Shown here: positions 24,005 to 32,848 of the stretch, piece by piece | Position numbering within the stretch: the first letter of the stretch is position 1 | How the letters are laid out: each line of letters opens with the position of its first letter | DNA from: an uncultured Alphaproteobacteria bacterium | GTDB taxonomy: Bacteria > Pseudomonadota > Alphaproteobacteria > RF32 > CAG-239 | Reading direction: 5' to 3' | DNA: 64,000 nucleotides | Assembly (NCBI GenBank): GCA_944392835.1 | Contig: CALXYB010000005.1 | Span: 55,964 to 119,963 of the forward strand | Position numbers and translations under genes: made by a program | Notes under the pieces: generated by a model | What the model was told of the DNA's origin: nothing | What the model saw: only the letters and a program-made list of their open reading frames with translations | Database searches by the model: none

Positions 24005-24997
24005 TCAAATCCCCAATGCTTGGCGGGATTTGCTTTGTCCGGCAAGGCTTTTTTGCATTGCCTCAACATCTGTCAGAGCAAAAGGCAAAGTTTGCGGTGT
24101 TACTTTGCCATCTTTAATCTTTGCCAAAAGCTGCGCTGATTTTCCCGCCATTTGGGGAAGATTATCTTCCTCACCAATATAGCGGTTGAGCGGCAACAGT
24201 AGCTCTGTTTGGGTTGCGCAAGATATCATGACATTTGCCATCATAATTGCCGGCGCAAAATATGAGCCATTGTTGATTTTTTTGCTCTCGGCTTGTTGAT
24301 TGATGCGGGTTATTTGCAAACCGCGCGCCTTGGTCCTTTCCATTGCGGTTGCCAGAAGCTCTTCCGTGACATAATCAATCTGCGGCAGACTTGCTCTGTG
24401 CAAGAACATCGTATCGCAATGATGCCCTAAAACCCAAGCTTTGATGTTTTGAGGTGCAATATATAGCCCCTTCTCTGCCAAAAGCTCACTCATAATCCTG
24501 CGGAATCTGGCGGTATCCAAATAACAACCAAGACCATAAATCTCGTTTTGCGGCAATTGCTCGCGCGCGATTTGGGTCATGACATCTACCGGATTGGTGA
24601 TGATGAAGATTTTGGCTTGCGGGCAGAACTGAGCGACTTCTTGGCAAAATTGCTTCAAAATATCTATATTCTGAACAGCCTGAAGTAAACGGTCATCAAT
24701 GCCCCTTTGGGCGGCTTCTGCATATTCTTCCGGGCGGGGGAATTTGCCCGCGCAGAAAAAAACGAAATCGCAACCTTTCATATCCCGAACATCTGATGTG
24801 GCGCGAAAATACCAATCAGAACTTTGCCCCGTCATTGCTTGGGCATCCTGAATATCTTCTATCGCACCTTCCACTCGTTTGGAATTATGCGGTGCATACA
24901 TCACAACCTCAGCGGCTCCCGCAACTTTGGCGTTTAAGACATAAACCATGGCGTGAACACCTACTTGTCCAGCACCATAAACAAAAAGCTTTTTCAT
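24005..24997 (-). CDS. Lactate/malate dehydrogenase family protein
   Basis: 330 residues. NAD-binding GAGQVG near residue 9; IITNPVDVMT and the Asp/Arg pair DTARFR match the family; the active-site His lies in VLGHHCDTMF, where LDH and MDH normally have G-x-HGD, so the Gly is Cys here. The substrate loop (AGKFPRPEEYAEAAQR) is longer than usual and shows neither the LDH nor the MDH pattern clearly. A 2-hydroxyacid:NAD oxidoreductase of unknown specificity is the safest call. Single gene, convergent to the HAD gene. Confidence 0.8.
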   Translation of the reverse strand: MKKLFVYGAGQVGVHAMVYVLNAKVAGAAEVVMYAPHNSKRVEGAIEDIQDAQAMTGQSSDWYFRATSDVRDMKGCDFVFFCAGKFPRPEEYAEAAQRGIDDRLLQAVQNIDILKQFCQEVAQFCPQAKIFIITNPVDVMTQIAREQLPQNEIYGLGCYLDTARFRRIMSELLAEKGLYIAPQNIKAWVLGHHCDTMFLHRASLPQIDYVTEELLATAMERTKARGLQITRINQQAESKKINNGSYFAPAIMMANVMISCATQTELLLPLNRYIGEEDNLPQMAGKSAQLLAKIKDGKVTPQTLPFALTDVEAMQKSLAGQSKSRQALGI

Positions 24998-25147
24998 AAT
25001 ATCTCAAATTAAATTACTAAATAATATGCTGAAAATTGTTTTTCGTATAACATAATTTTGTCTAAAAATCAAGTTTTTGATTAAAGGTAATTTAAGATAA
25101 ATCTGTTACCCTATAGAAAAAATTGCTGTTTATGAGGACCAATTGAG

Positions 25148-26011
25148 ATGACATCTTTCCAGCTGATTATCGGATTTTTGATATTCTTTTCTATGGTGAT
25201 GCGCCCCTTTTTATACAAACCCTGTGTTAAATATTTTCCGGCAGAGTTATCTGCGGCTTTTACAAGTGTTTGGCTGGTGGTCGGCTTGGTGCTTTCTTGG
25301 CCTTTTTTCGGACATTTGTTGACAGATGATTTTGAAAGAATTTGCACCTCGCCTTTCTTGTTGCTCAGCATTTTTAAAGGTGTTTTGCTCTGGGGAATGA
25401 TTAAGTTTCAGCAAGATGTTAACAGGGAAAGCACATCTTCTTCCGTGTTCTTCGGATTTGTGGCTATGGCTTTGGGCTCTTTGGCCAACAACCTCTTCTT
25501 CAAAGAAGGATTGCAAAGTTTTCAGCTTATGTGTATTTGCGCTTTGGGCGGTTTGGGGTTGGTTTTTGTATTACGCGGCGATGCCAAACGTTTGTCGGCT
25601 CGCGGTAAAATTGACTTTATGCTCATCACGCTTTTGGGCGCGGCATTTAGTGTCTTTGACCATTTGGCTATACCTCAGGTGGGATGGTATGCGCATTTGC
25701 TCTTCTCTTCCGTGGCAATGTTTTTGGCTTGTGTGGTTTTCGGTATCTCTAAGCAAGACTATCATAACATTTTTTGTAACAAAGATGTGGTGCTTGCCGG
25801 CGTGGTTTATACGGCCTCTGAATTTTTGATTATTTATTCTTCCATCAACTTGCTACCGGTTTCCTTTGTGGCGGTCTTTATGCGGATTGCCGCACCGGTG
25901 GTAATGATTGTGTCCGCCCTTCGCTACAAAGAACAAACTTGGAAAAATCAGCTTACCTTCGGCTTGTTGGCTATGCTTTTTGTTCTGCCTTTGATTGTGA
26001 TTAAAAATTAA
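25148..26011 (+). CDS. DMT-superfamily (EamA-like) membrane transporter
   Basis: 287 residues with about ten hydrophobic segments, the usual count for the family, arranged as two five-helix halves. GAGGACC ribosome binding site before the ATG. Loop residues such as FKEGLQSFQ and ALRYKEQTW fall at the usual end-of-half positions. An inner-membrane exporter or importer of a small metabolite; substrate unknown. It resembles in type the transporter at 34628-35521. Confidence 0.75.
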   Translation: MTSFQLIIGFLIFFSMVMRPFLYKPCVKYFPAELSAAFTSVWLVVGLVLSWPFFGHLLTDDFERICTSPFLLLSIFKGVLLWGMIKFQQDVNRESTSSSVFFGFVAMALGSLANNLFFKEGLQSFQLMCICALGGLGLVFVLRGDAKRLSARGKIDFMLITLLGAAFSVFDHLAIPQVGWYAHLLFSSVAMFLACVVFGISKQDYHNIFCNKDVVLAGVVYTASEFLIIYSSINLLPVSFVAVFMRIAAPVVMIVSALRYKEQTWKNQLTFGLLAMLFVLPLIVIKN

Positions 26012-26035
26012 ATAATATTTATATACAAAATCTTC

Positions 26036-26064
26036 TTGATTTTTGTCTAAAAATAAGGTATATT
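26036..26064 (+). promoter_or_regulatory. Likely sigma-70 promoter of the HAD-IIA gene
   Basis: TTGATT (26036-26041) and TATATT (26059-26064) with a 17-base spacer; the expected start leaves a leader of about 14 bases. Confidence 0.55.
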
Positions 26065-26084
26065 TTAGGCAAACACTATGCATT

Positions 26085-26963
26085 ATGGAAAATAAAACTA
26101 TTATTATTGTTGACGCCTATGGGGTGTTCAACTTTGGTCAGGGCATATCCATTCCTGTCCTTAAAGAATTTAGAAAATGGATAGCAGAAGGTAAAAAAGT
26201 TTACATTCTGTCAAACACGACAGCGATAAATGTTAATGCCGAAAAGAGTTATGCCAAAAAAGGCGTACTCAAAGGCGTTGACTATACGGACTTACTTACA
26301 TCCGGACAGTATGCTGCGGAAGATATTCAGGCTGGTCAGCTCCCGATTAAAGGAAACAGATATTATGTTTTCGGAACGGCGAATTTCAAGAGTGAAAAAC
26401 CAATTCCAAGCTTATTTGACGGCTCTTCTTATCAATGTGTTGACAGCCTTGAGGAAGCTGACTTCATCTACTGCGGAATACCACAGCTGACCAATGGGGA
26501 CGGAGAAAAGTACGATAGTGTAGAGCTATCTGACTTTGCTTCTATGGTTAAGGAACTGGTTGCTTCCGGCAAGACATTGGTCTGTGCTAACCCAGACAAA
26601 CGTGCCAATGAAGGCGGACGCTTTGTGGTTCGTCAAGGCTCTATCGCAGAGCTTTATGAAGAACTCGGCGGACAGGTTGTCTACTATGGCAAACCAGACC
26701 CGCGTATTTTTGAAGCTCTGATTGCTCGATACTGTCCGGAGGTTTCTAAAGACAAGATTGTGATGATTGGGGATACTTGTACGACAGATATCCTTGGCGC
26801 ACACCGCGCGGGCATTGAAGCCATCCTGACAATTGAAGGCGGGGTGACAGAATATTTGCTAAAGGAAAATCATATGTGGTTTTCCGATTTTCTGGAGACC
26901 TTGCCAGAGATGGCTCGTCCTGACGAAGTTTGGACCAGAGTTTCAAAAGAGCCGCTGTTCTAA
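26085..26963 (+). CDS. HAD hydrolase, class IIA-like
   Basis: About 292 residues from the ATG at 26085 (an in-frame TTG at 26043 lies inside the promoter). Motif I is VDAYGVFNFGQG, matching the D-x-W/Y-G-V form of one HAD-IIA group in which the second Asp is replaced. Motif II is LSNTT, Lys is in YYGKPDPRIF and motif IV in MIGDTCTTDI. The large C2 cap lies between residues ~60 and 200. Probably a sugar- or nucleotide-phosphate phosphatase. The terminator is shared with kdsB. Confidence 0.8.
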   Translation: MENKTIIIVDAYGVFNFGQGISIPVLKEFRKWIAEGKKVYILSNTTAINVNAEKSYAKKGVLKGVDYTDLLTSGQYAAEDIQAGQLPIKGNRYYVFGTANFKSEKPIPSLFDGSSYQCVDSLEEADFIYCGIPQLTNGDGEKYDSVELSDFASMVKELVASGKTLVCANPDKRANEGGRFVVRQGSIAELYEELGGQVVYYGKPDPRIFEALIARYCPEVSKDKIVMIGDTCTTDILGAHRAGIEAILTIEGGVTEYLLKENHMWFSDFLETLPEMARPDEVWTRVSKEPLF

Positions 26964-26983
26964 CAGCAGAGCTCTTTCTATAT

Positions 26984-27012
26984 AAAAAAGGCACCATTGA
27001 GGTGCCTTTTTT
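26984..27012. terminator. Bidirectional terminator between the HAD-IIA gene and kdsB
   Basis: AAAAAAGGCACC / GGTGCCTTTTTTT hairpin with loop ATTGA, nearly the same as the one at 23956. Confidence 0.85.
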
Positions 27013-27027
27013 TGTTTTTTTATCAAA

Positions 27028-27801
27028 TTATTTAATCCACTTCAGAGCGGCTTCATATTCTTCCGGTGTGTTAACATCAGCCGGAGCTTGGTCTACCAGC
27101 TTAATGTTGTCTACAATACGGGCGCGAATGCTCATACCGTTTTCCAAAGCGCGGAGTTGCTCCAAAGACTCTCTCTTTTCCAAAATGCCGACCGGAAGGC
27201 TGACAAATTTTTGCAAAGAAGAAGCCTTATAAACATAAATGCCGATATGATGGTAGAAATCGTGATTATCGCATTTCTCAGGGTCGCGAATATAAGGTGC
27301 GGCGGCGCGGGTGAAATATAAGCAACGTGCCTCCCGCTCTCCTTCTCTTAACCCCATAACGATTTTGACCATTGTCGGGTCGGCAACATCTTTCTCGTTC
27401 TTAAAGACCATACCGCAAGTGGCGATATCGCAATCGGTGCGTTCAATCATCTCAATCAAAGAAAGGTTGACTTTAGGGTCAACATTCAAACCATCGCCCT
27501 GAAAATTGACAACAATGTCATATTTGGTGCCGCTCGGGTCAATCTCTTTTAAGGCGGCGGCGATACGATCCGTTCCGCTCGGAAGGCTTGGATCGGTCAA
27601 GATGGCTTTTGCACCAAACTTCTCGGCTTCCTCAACCAAAACCTTATCTCCGGCAGCAATAACAATATCTCCGGGGACATCTTTGCGGACATTTTCATAA
27701 ACTCTTTGTAAAACCGTTTTGCCGTTGACATCTAACAGAGGCTTGTTCGGCAAACGGGTTGAGGCCATACGAACCGGAATCATCGTGATAATTTTAGACA
27801 T
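27028..27801 (-). CDS. kdsB: 3-deoxy-manno-octulosonate cytidylyltransferase
   Basis: 257 residues from the ATG at 27801, which has a GAAAGGATT ribosome binding site; a longer in-frame start at 27843 lacks one. Nucleotidyltransferase motif IPVRMASTRLPNKPLLDV near residue 7, VVNFQGDGL in the centre and the HHIGIYVY segment match KdsB. The enzyme makes CMP-KDO from CTP and KDO for lipopolysaccharide inner core, which shows a Gram-negative envelope. QGDGL replaces the common QGDEP (Glu-Pro to Gly-Leu), a small deviation. Confidence 0.93.
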   Translation of the reverse strand: MSKIITMIPVRMASTRLPNKPLLDVNGKTVLQRVYENVRKDVPGDIVIAAGDKVLVEEAEKFGAKAILTDPSLPSGTDRIAAALKEIDPSGTKYDIVVNFQGDGLNVDPKVNLSLIEMIERTDCDIATCGMVFKNEKDVADPTMVKIVMGLREGEREARCLYFTRAAAPYIRDPEKCDNHDFYHHIGIYVYKASSLQKFVSLPVGILEKRESLEQLRALENGMSIRARIVDNIKLVDQAPADVNTPEEYEAALKWIK

Positions 27802-28033
27802 ATTAATCCTTTCTTTGTTGTCTGAAACTGCTGCATTGTACAATAATTTTTGCCTAAAATAAAGTTGTTTTTGAACAACGGCGGATAACCCGACTTACGC
27901 ATTTTTGTCCAAAATAGTTATTGATTGGAAAATTCTCTTATGATATATTGTTTGTGAGAGTTTTTATTATGTACATCCCCTTACTGAGAGGCCAGGTAAG
28001 ATTTTGGGATTAATGCCTCAAACATTTGTTATT

Positions 28034-28240
28034 ATGAAGAACAAGTATTTCAACGCTACAGGCGAAATTGCATTCCGCTTGTGGATGTTTGCCAACGCTG
28101 TGGAAGCGCTGAAGAAAACGCCTAATTCCGAAAAAGCCGCAAACCTTAAAGGTAAAATGACTGCCTTTTCTGCGGTTGTCAAAGAAAAAGGCAGCAACGA
28201 AAACTATGAAGACATTACAGCATTGATTAATGAGCTCTAG
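28034..28240 (+). CDS. Hypothetical small protein
   Basis: 68 residues from ATG 28034 (MKNKYFNATGEIAFRLW); in-frame ATG 28013 and TTG 28004 are possible alternatives. Helical and basic, with no motif recognised. No clear Shine-Dalgarno sequence. A hairpin with weak T tract follows (about 28258-28300). Confidence 0.5.
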   Translation: MKNKYFNATGEIAFRLWMFANAVEALKKTPNSEKAANLKGKMTAFSAVVKEKGSNENYEDITALINEL

Positions 28241-28257
28241 TGTCCGAAGTCATAAAC

Positions 28258-28303
28258 AAAGGGTGTCGCCGATTGTGGTTGCGGCACTCTTTGTCGTTTT
28301 AAA
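28258..28303 (+). terminator. Possible weak terminator
   Basis: ACAAAGGGTGTCGC paired with GCGGCACTCTTTGT, followed only by CGTTTT. Confidence 0.45.
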
Positions 28304-28386
28304 ACATTACACAATATGCTGAATATTTTGTGGCTTTTTTTGCTAAGTGGTTTATAGTGGCAGAAGATTAAGGTTTATGCGGGACA

Positions 28387-28536
28387 ATGCTAATGGAACA
28401 GAAAAAAAGACCAAACGAGATTAGGTTTGAAAAAGAAGCCAAAGCTCTGCAAAAAAATTTGGAAAAGCGCAAAAAACAACAATTAGAACGTGAAAAGCTC
28501 AAAAAGAAGGAAGCTCGGACTGATGGACAAGATTAA
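28387..28536 (+). CDS. Small basic coiled-coil protein upstream of murA
   Basis: 49 residues (47 from the second ATG at 28393), almost wholly Lys, Glu, Arg and Gln, ending KEARTDGQD. It overlaps the murA start by 14 bases, so it is probably translated with murA. The pattern is one long charged helix. Small basic proteins next to murA occur in alphaproteobacteria, but I do not recognise the family. Confidence 0.5.
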   Translation: MLMEQKKRPNEIRFEKEAKALQKNLEKRKKQQLEREKLKKKEARTDGQD

Positions 28537-29821
28537 GATTAGAGGCGGAAAACAACTGAACGGCGAGATTTTTATCAGCGGGGCAAAAAATGCTGCCCTA
28601 CCCTTGATTTGCGCCAGCTTGCTCACCGATGAAACGGTTACACTGACAAACATGCCGATTTTGTCAGACATTAAGTCTATGAACCTGCTTTTAGAACAGC
28701 TTGGCACAAAGATTGATGCTTTTGATGATTTTGTTGACGGACACCCGACCAAAACTTATTCTTATCGTACCCAAGAGCTGACCAGCATTGCCGCTCCTTA
28801 TGACTATGTGCGCAAAATGAGGGCTTCCTACTATGTGCTTGGCCCGCTGTTGGCTCGTGCCGGAAAAGTTGAACTCTCTTTACCGGGGGGATGCGCCATC
28901 GGCACAAGACCGATGGATATCCATCTGGCTGCCATGGAAGAGATGGGCGCTAAAATTGACATCCGCAACGGCTATGTCTATGGCGAAGTTGAGGGTCGGC
29001 TTAAAGGCGCGCATATCGTTTTCCGAAATGTTTCGGTTGGGGCTACTTGTAATGTTTTAATGGCTGCGGTTTTAGCTGATGGTATTACGGTTTTGGAAAA
29101 TGCTGCAAAAGAACCCGAAATCGGCGATTTGATTAACCTCTTAAATAATATGGGGGCAAAAATTTCGGGAATCGGGACTTCTATCTTAACTATTGAGGGG
29201 GTTGAAAAGCTGCATGGTGCAAGGCACAAGGTTATCCCCGACCGCATTGAAGCAGGCTCTTATGCCGTGGCGGCAGCCATCACCGGCGGAAAAATAGAGC
29301 TGATTAATGCCCAGCCTAACACTCTTAAAACACCTATGCAGATTTTGCAAAAAATGGGCGTGGATGTCAGCCCTACGGAAAGAGGTATTTTGGTTGATGC
29401 CTCAAACAAAAAAATTATCGGCGAAGATATTATTACGGAACCCTTCCCAGGCTTTCCGACAGATTTGCAAGCGCAATTTATGTCTTTGCTCACCGTTGCA
29501 GAAGGCGCAGGAATGGTTACGGAAACGATTTTTGAAAACAGATTCATGCATGTGCCTGAGCTTATGCGTATGGGCGCGAATATCAATGTGCACGGACATG
29601 CATCTGCCATTGTGCGCGGCGTAAAAAAACTCTCCGGCGCGCCGGTTATGGCTACGGATTTGCGTGCCTCTTTTGCCTTAGTCTTGGCGGGACTTGCTGC
29701 CGAAGGCGAAACAATCGTTAACCGCGTTTATCACCTTGACCGCGGTTATGAAAAGCTGGAAGACAAGCTCAGAGGCGTGGGGGCTGATATTGAGCGCATT
29801 AAGGAAGCCGAAGAAGAATAG
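28523..29821 (+). CDS. murA: UDP-N-acetylglucosamine 1-carboxyvinyltransferase
   Basis: 432 residues from the ATG at 28523. First committed step of peptidoglycan synthesis: transfer of enolpyruvate from PEP to UDP-GlcNAc. GGKQLNGEIFISGAKNAALP with the catalytic Lys lies near the start, and PGGCAIGTRP carries the active-site Cys (Cys124), the fosfomycin target. DLRASFALVLAGLAAEG and the C-terminal RGYEKLEDKL match the family. Normal length. The upstream GTG at 28490 is inside the previous gene and was not used. Confidence 0.96.
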   Translation: MDKIKIRGGKQLNGEIFISGAKNAALPLICASLLTDETVTLTNMPILSDIKSMNLLLEQLGTKIDAFDDFVDGHPTKTYSYRTQELTSIAAPYDYVRKMRASYYVLGPLLARAGKVELSLPGGCAIGTRPMDIHLAAMEEMGAKIDIRNGYVYGEVEGRLKGAHIVFRNVSVGATCNVLMAAVLADGITVLENAAKEPEIGDLINLLNNMGAKISGIGTSILTIEGVEKLHGARHKVIPDRIEAGSYAVAAAITGGKIELINAQPNTLKTPMQILQKMGVDVSPTERGILVDASNKKIIGEDIITEPFPGFPTDLQAQFMSLLTVAEGAGMVTETIFENRFMHVPELMRMGANINVHGHASAIVRGVKKLSGAPVMATDLRASFALVLAGLAAEGETIVNRVYHLDRGYEKLEDKLRGVGADIERIKEAEEE

Positions 29822-29913
29822 ATGTTAAATTGTTTTACTTTTTGAAGAAAAAAGTTGTGTTTTCGGCAATTTAATGTTATTGAGGCTTATAACATTAAAG
29901 TGGGGATTTTTTT

Positions 29914-30591
29914 ATGGCGGAATCAATTTTTCTTCCAATCAAGACTGAACGCTTGATTATTGATGAATTTAAGACATCTGACTTTCACCGATTGCAGGAA
30001 ATCGCATTCAACATCAATCATAATGCTGATTTGCACGCTGGAGAAGGTTATTGTCCTTTTTATACTTTTCAGGTGGACAAAGATACCCCCGACAGAGATA
30101 ATGTTATCAGAAATAAAGTTTCAGACTTCTTAATCAAAGCCGACCGCGAGCGCAAACAAGAACCCCGCTCCACTTATCGTATGGCGGTGCGTTTGCCAAA
30201 TGGTATGTTAATCGGTAATGCAACGGTTGATATGCTTCCCTTTGAAGAAAACGGCAAAAAAATTTATGGCGACTTGGGCTATTTTATTGACCCTAAGTTC
30301 GGTGCGCATGGTTATGCTACCGAAGCCGTGCGTGGTTTGGTTCACCACTTTTTCAAGGTTTATAAAAAATTAGACATTACCGCGCATCCGGCCAACAAGT
30401 TCTCTCGCAAACTGATTGAGCGTATCGGCGGCAAGCAAGTTGGCTATAATGCTGCATCTCATTACGGACACGGGGAGCCTCGCGCCGTATTTGAGGTACA
30501 TAAAGAAGATTTTTATCGTTCATCCCCATTTTATCAAAAAATGCCAAACCTATTAACTTTGCTGATTAACCGTCAGAGAGGCAAAAAATAA
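29914..30591 (+). CDS. GNAT-family N-acetyltransferase (RimJ/RimL-like)
   Basis: 225 residues; GTGGGGA ribosome binding site. The fold opens LPIKTERLIIDEF, the usual RimJ/RimL start. Acetyl-CoA binding follows in YFIDPKFGAHGYATEAVRGL, and NKFSRKLIERIGG matches the C-terminal helix. Probably acetylates an amine on a small molecule or protein; substrate unknown. The stop codon TAA is directly followed by the ATG of the dipeptidase gene. Confidence 0.85.
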   Translation: MAESIFLPIKTERLIIDEFKTSDFHRLQEIAFNINHNADLHAGEGYCPFYTFQVDKDTPDRDNVIRNKVSDFLIKADRERKQEPRSTYRMAVRLPNGMLIGNATVDMLPFEENGKKIYGDLGYFIDPKFGAHGYATEAVRGLVHHFFKVYKKLDITAHPANKFSRKLIERIGGKQVGYNAASHYGHGEPRAVFEVHKEDFYRSSPFYQKMPNLLTLLINRQRGKK

Positions 30592-31224
30592 ATGTTTAGT
30601 GATGCAAATTTGCCGGAGCCTTTAGTTATTTCCGAAATTGAGAACCCTGTTTCGTTAACGGAGATAAATGAGGCTGACGGCATTTTTTTTAATCCTAAAT
30701 TCACGCAAATCAAACTCATCAGAACTTATATTTATAATCTGCTAAAAAATGCGCAGAAGCACCTGCCGCAAGGGTATCATTTTGTGGTATATGAGGCTTA
30801 TCGGCCGATGGAAGCACAAATTAAGCTCTGGGACGGCGTGGTCTGTGAACAGAAAAAGAAACACCCCGAGATGGATGTTAATTCTGAAGAGTTTATTGCG
30901 CTTTGCGATGTTTTTGCCGCCAACCCTTATCGGCAAGGAAGCGGGCACCAATCCGGGGCTTCGGTTGATATTTCGCTCGTTGATGATGCCGGCAAAGAAT
31001 ATGATATGGGCGGAATGGTACGCGGTTTTGATGAAACAGCTGATTTTGACTGTCCGAATATCAGTCCGGAAGGTCGTAAGAATCGTGAGATTTTGCGTGA
31101 TGCCTTATCTAAAAGCGGCTTGGTTAACTACCCGTCAGAATGGTGGCATTATTCCTTCGGCGACAGACTTTGGGCGCGCTTGACCGGCTCAAAGCTCGCA
31201 ATATTCGGCAAACTTGAAAAATAA
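30592..31224 (+). CDS. D-alanyl-D-alanine dipeptidase (VanX/DdpX, peptidase M15D)
   Basis: 210 residues. Zinc site GSGHQSGASVDISL (the His and Asp ligands) and C-terminal SEWWHYSF (Glu base and His ligand) are the M15D hallmarks; YRPMEAQIKLWD holds the Arg that stabilises the transition state. It cleaves D-Ala-D-Ala. In Gram-negatives such enzymes serve cell-wall recycling or nutrient use, and no van regulatory genes are nearby, so glycopeptide resistance is not suggested. No signal peptide is seen. Confidence 0.88.
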   Translation: MFSDANLPEPLVISEIENPVSLTEINEADGIFFNPKFTQIKLIRTYIYNLLKNAQKHLPQGYHFVVYEAYRPMEAQIKLWDGVVCEQKKKHPEMDVNSEEFIALCDVFAANPYRQGSGHQSGASVDISLVDDAGKEYDMGGMVRGFDETADFDCPNISPEGRKNREILRDALSKSGLVNYPSEWWHYSFGDRLWARLTGSKLAIFGKLEK

Positions 31225-31234
31225 GGCTCTGAGA

Positions 31235-31639
31235 ATGACGTTAGAAGAACTGATTGAAAATTTTGAACTCTTAGAAGATTGGGAAGATAAATATCGCTAC
31301 CTGATTGATCTCGGAAACAATTTGGAGCCCCTACCCGCAAACCTTAAGACCGATGAGTTTAAGGTTATGGGTTGTCAGTCGCAAGTTTGGCTTGTGCCGG
31401 AGCTCAAAGACGGACAACTTTCTTTTAAGGGCGACAGCGATGCCATTATTGTTAAAGGTTTGATTGCCGTGGTCTTAACGATTTTTAAGGGAAAAAGTGC
31501 TTCAGAAATCTTAAGCTTTGACATAGACGGTGTTTTTGCTAAACTCGGACTTAGAGAACATTTAAGTCCCAGCCGCCGAAACGGTTTGCTCTCCATGATT
31601 GAAAAAATTCGTTTTTATGCCGAACATTTGCAGGAATAA
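31235..31639 (+). CDS. sufE: SufE-family sulfur acceptor
   Basis: 134 residues from the ATG at 31235 (a TTG at 31214 would lie within the upstream gene). The active Cys is in VMGCQSQVWL at about residue 49; IFKGKSASEIL and LSPSRRNGLLSM match the family. SufE takes persulfide sulfur from SufS and passes it to SufBCD for Fe-S cluster building. It lies 5 kb from the suf operon and is encoded on the opposite strand. Confidence 0.92.
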   Translation: MTLEELIENFELLEDWEDKYRYLIDLGNNLEPLPANLKTDEFKVMGCQSQVWLVPELKDGQLSFKGDSDAIIVKGLIAVVLTIFKGKSASEILSFDIDGVFAKLGLREHLSPSRRNGLLSMIEKIRFYAEHLQE

Positions 31640-31642
31640 GCT

Positions 31643-32848
31643 ATGAATATTCATGAGTACCAAGCAAAAAGGATTCTTCGCCAGTATGGAATAGTTGTTC
31701 CGAAAGGAATGATTGCTTATACGCCGACAGAAGCCAAAAAAGCAGCTGCGAAAGTTTCTTTTCGCGGCCCTTGGGTGCTCAAAGCGCAAATTCAGTCCGG
31801 CGCACGCAATAAAGGTTATTTTTTGGAGAAAAAAGCCGGTCGCAAAGGTGGAATCCGCCTCATTAAGAGCCGCAAAGATATTGCCGCAGAGGCGGAAAAA
31901 ATGCTTGGTTCTACCTTGGTCACCGTGCAGACAGGCCCTAAAGGCAAACAAGTCGGGCGCGTGTATGTTGAAGCCTATAACAAGGTCAAAAAGAATTTTT
32001 ATGCCAGTTTGGTTATTGACCGCACCATTCCCGCTATCACTCTTTTGGTGGCTGATACCAATAATGAAGATATTACAACCTTGGCTATCTCAGCTCCGGA
32101 AAAAATCTTGCGCTTGCCTCTGGATTTGATTACGGGAGCAAGTACGGAGCAAATTCAAAAAGTTATAGAATTTTTGCACCTTAACCCCAAAGTCTTTAAA
32201 AATATGGAGACTTTTATAAATGGTATGCATCAGGCTTTCGTGGATTATGATGCCGTGATGATTGAGGTTAATCCTGTCGGGGTAACAACAGCGGGACAGA
32301 TTATTGCTCTTGATGCTAAGATGAGCTTTGATAATAATGCACTTTATCGGCACAAAGATATCAGCATGTTGCAAGATGAATATGAGGAAGAAGACCGCGA
32401 GCTCAAAGCTACAAAATATGGTTTTCAATATTCTGAGTTTGATGGGAATATCGGTTGTATCGTTAACGGTGACGGCATAGCTCTGGCTGCCATGGACTTA
32501 ATCCGCACCAAAGGTAACAACGGTACGGCTTGCTTCTTGAACGTTAAGGGCGGCGTGGACAAGGACAAGATTGCCGCCGGTATCAAAATCATTATGACCA
32601 ACCCCAGAGTTGAGGGAATCTTAATCAATATTCTCGGTGGATTTTTGCGTTGCAATCTTATTGCGGACGGTATTGTTTCCGCCGCTTCGGAGGTCGGATT
32701 AAACGTGCCTTTGGTGGTGCGTTTTGAGGGAACAAACAAAGACGAAGCCAAAGATATTTTGGAACATTCCAAACTCCCGATTATTATTGCCGAAGACATG
32801 GATGATTCCGTTGATAAGTTGATTGAGGCTATGGAGGAGAGCGACTGA
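31643..32848 (+). CDS. Succinyl-CoA synthetase beta subunit-like protein, divergent
   Basis: 401 residues, ATP-grasp plus CoA-ligase domain. It opens MNIHEYQAKRILRQYGI as SucC does, and DGNIGCIVNGDGIALAAMDL and the final ATP-grasp parts are well kept. Normally invariant spots differ: the GGRGK region reads SGARNKG, the FLDVGGGA loop reads FLNVKGGV, and NIFGGIVRCD reads NILGGFLRCN. It is coupled to the alpha subunit by ATG/TGA overlap. A succinate- or other acid-CoA ligase beta subunit by homology; activity is doubtful given the partner. Confidence 0.8.
   Translation: MNIHEYQAKRILRQYGIVVPKGMIAYTPTEAKKAAAKVSFRGPWVLKAQIQSGARNKGYFLEKKAGRKGGIRLIKSRKDIAAEAEKMLGSTLVTVQTGPKGKQVGRVYVEAYNKVKKNFYASLVIDRTIPAITLLVADTNNEDITTLAISAPEKILRLPLDLITGASTEQIQKVIEFLHLNPKVFKNMETFINGMHQAFVDYDAVMIEVNPVGVTTAGQIIALDAKMSFDNNALYRHKDISMLQDEYEEEDRELKATKYGFQYSEFDGNIGCIVNGDGIALAAMDLIRTKGNNGTACFLNVKGGVDKDKIAAGIKIIMTNPRVEGILINILGGFLRCNLIADGIVSAASEVGLNVPLVVRFEGTNKDEAKDILEHSKLPIIIAEDMDDSVDKLIEAMEESD

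Noticed and set aside
26043..26084. Longer N-terminus for the HAD-IIA gene from TTG 26043
   Set aside because: The stretch coincides with the predicted promoter boxes, and the ATG at 26085 begins directly before motif I as in the family.
30592..31224. Vancomycin-resistance gene vanX
   Set aside because: The family is the same but no vanH, vanA-type ligase or regulator is nearby and the host appears Gram-negative; a housekeeping or catabolic dipeptidase is more likely.
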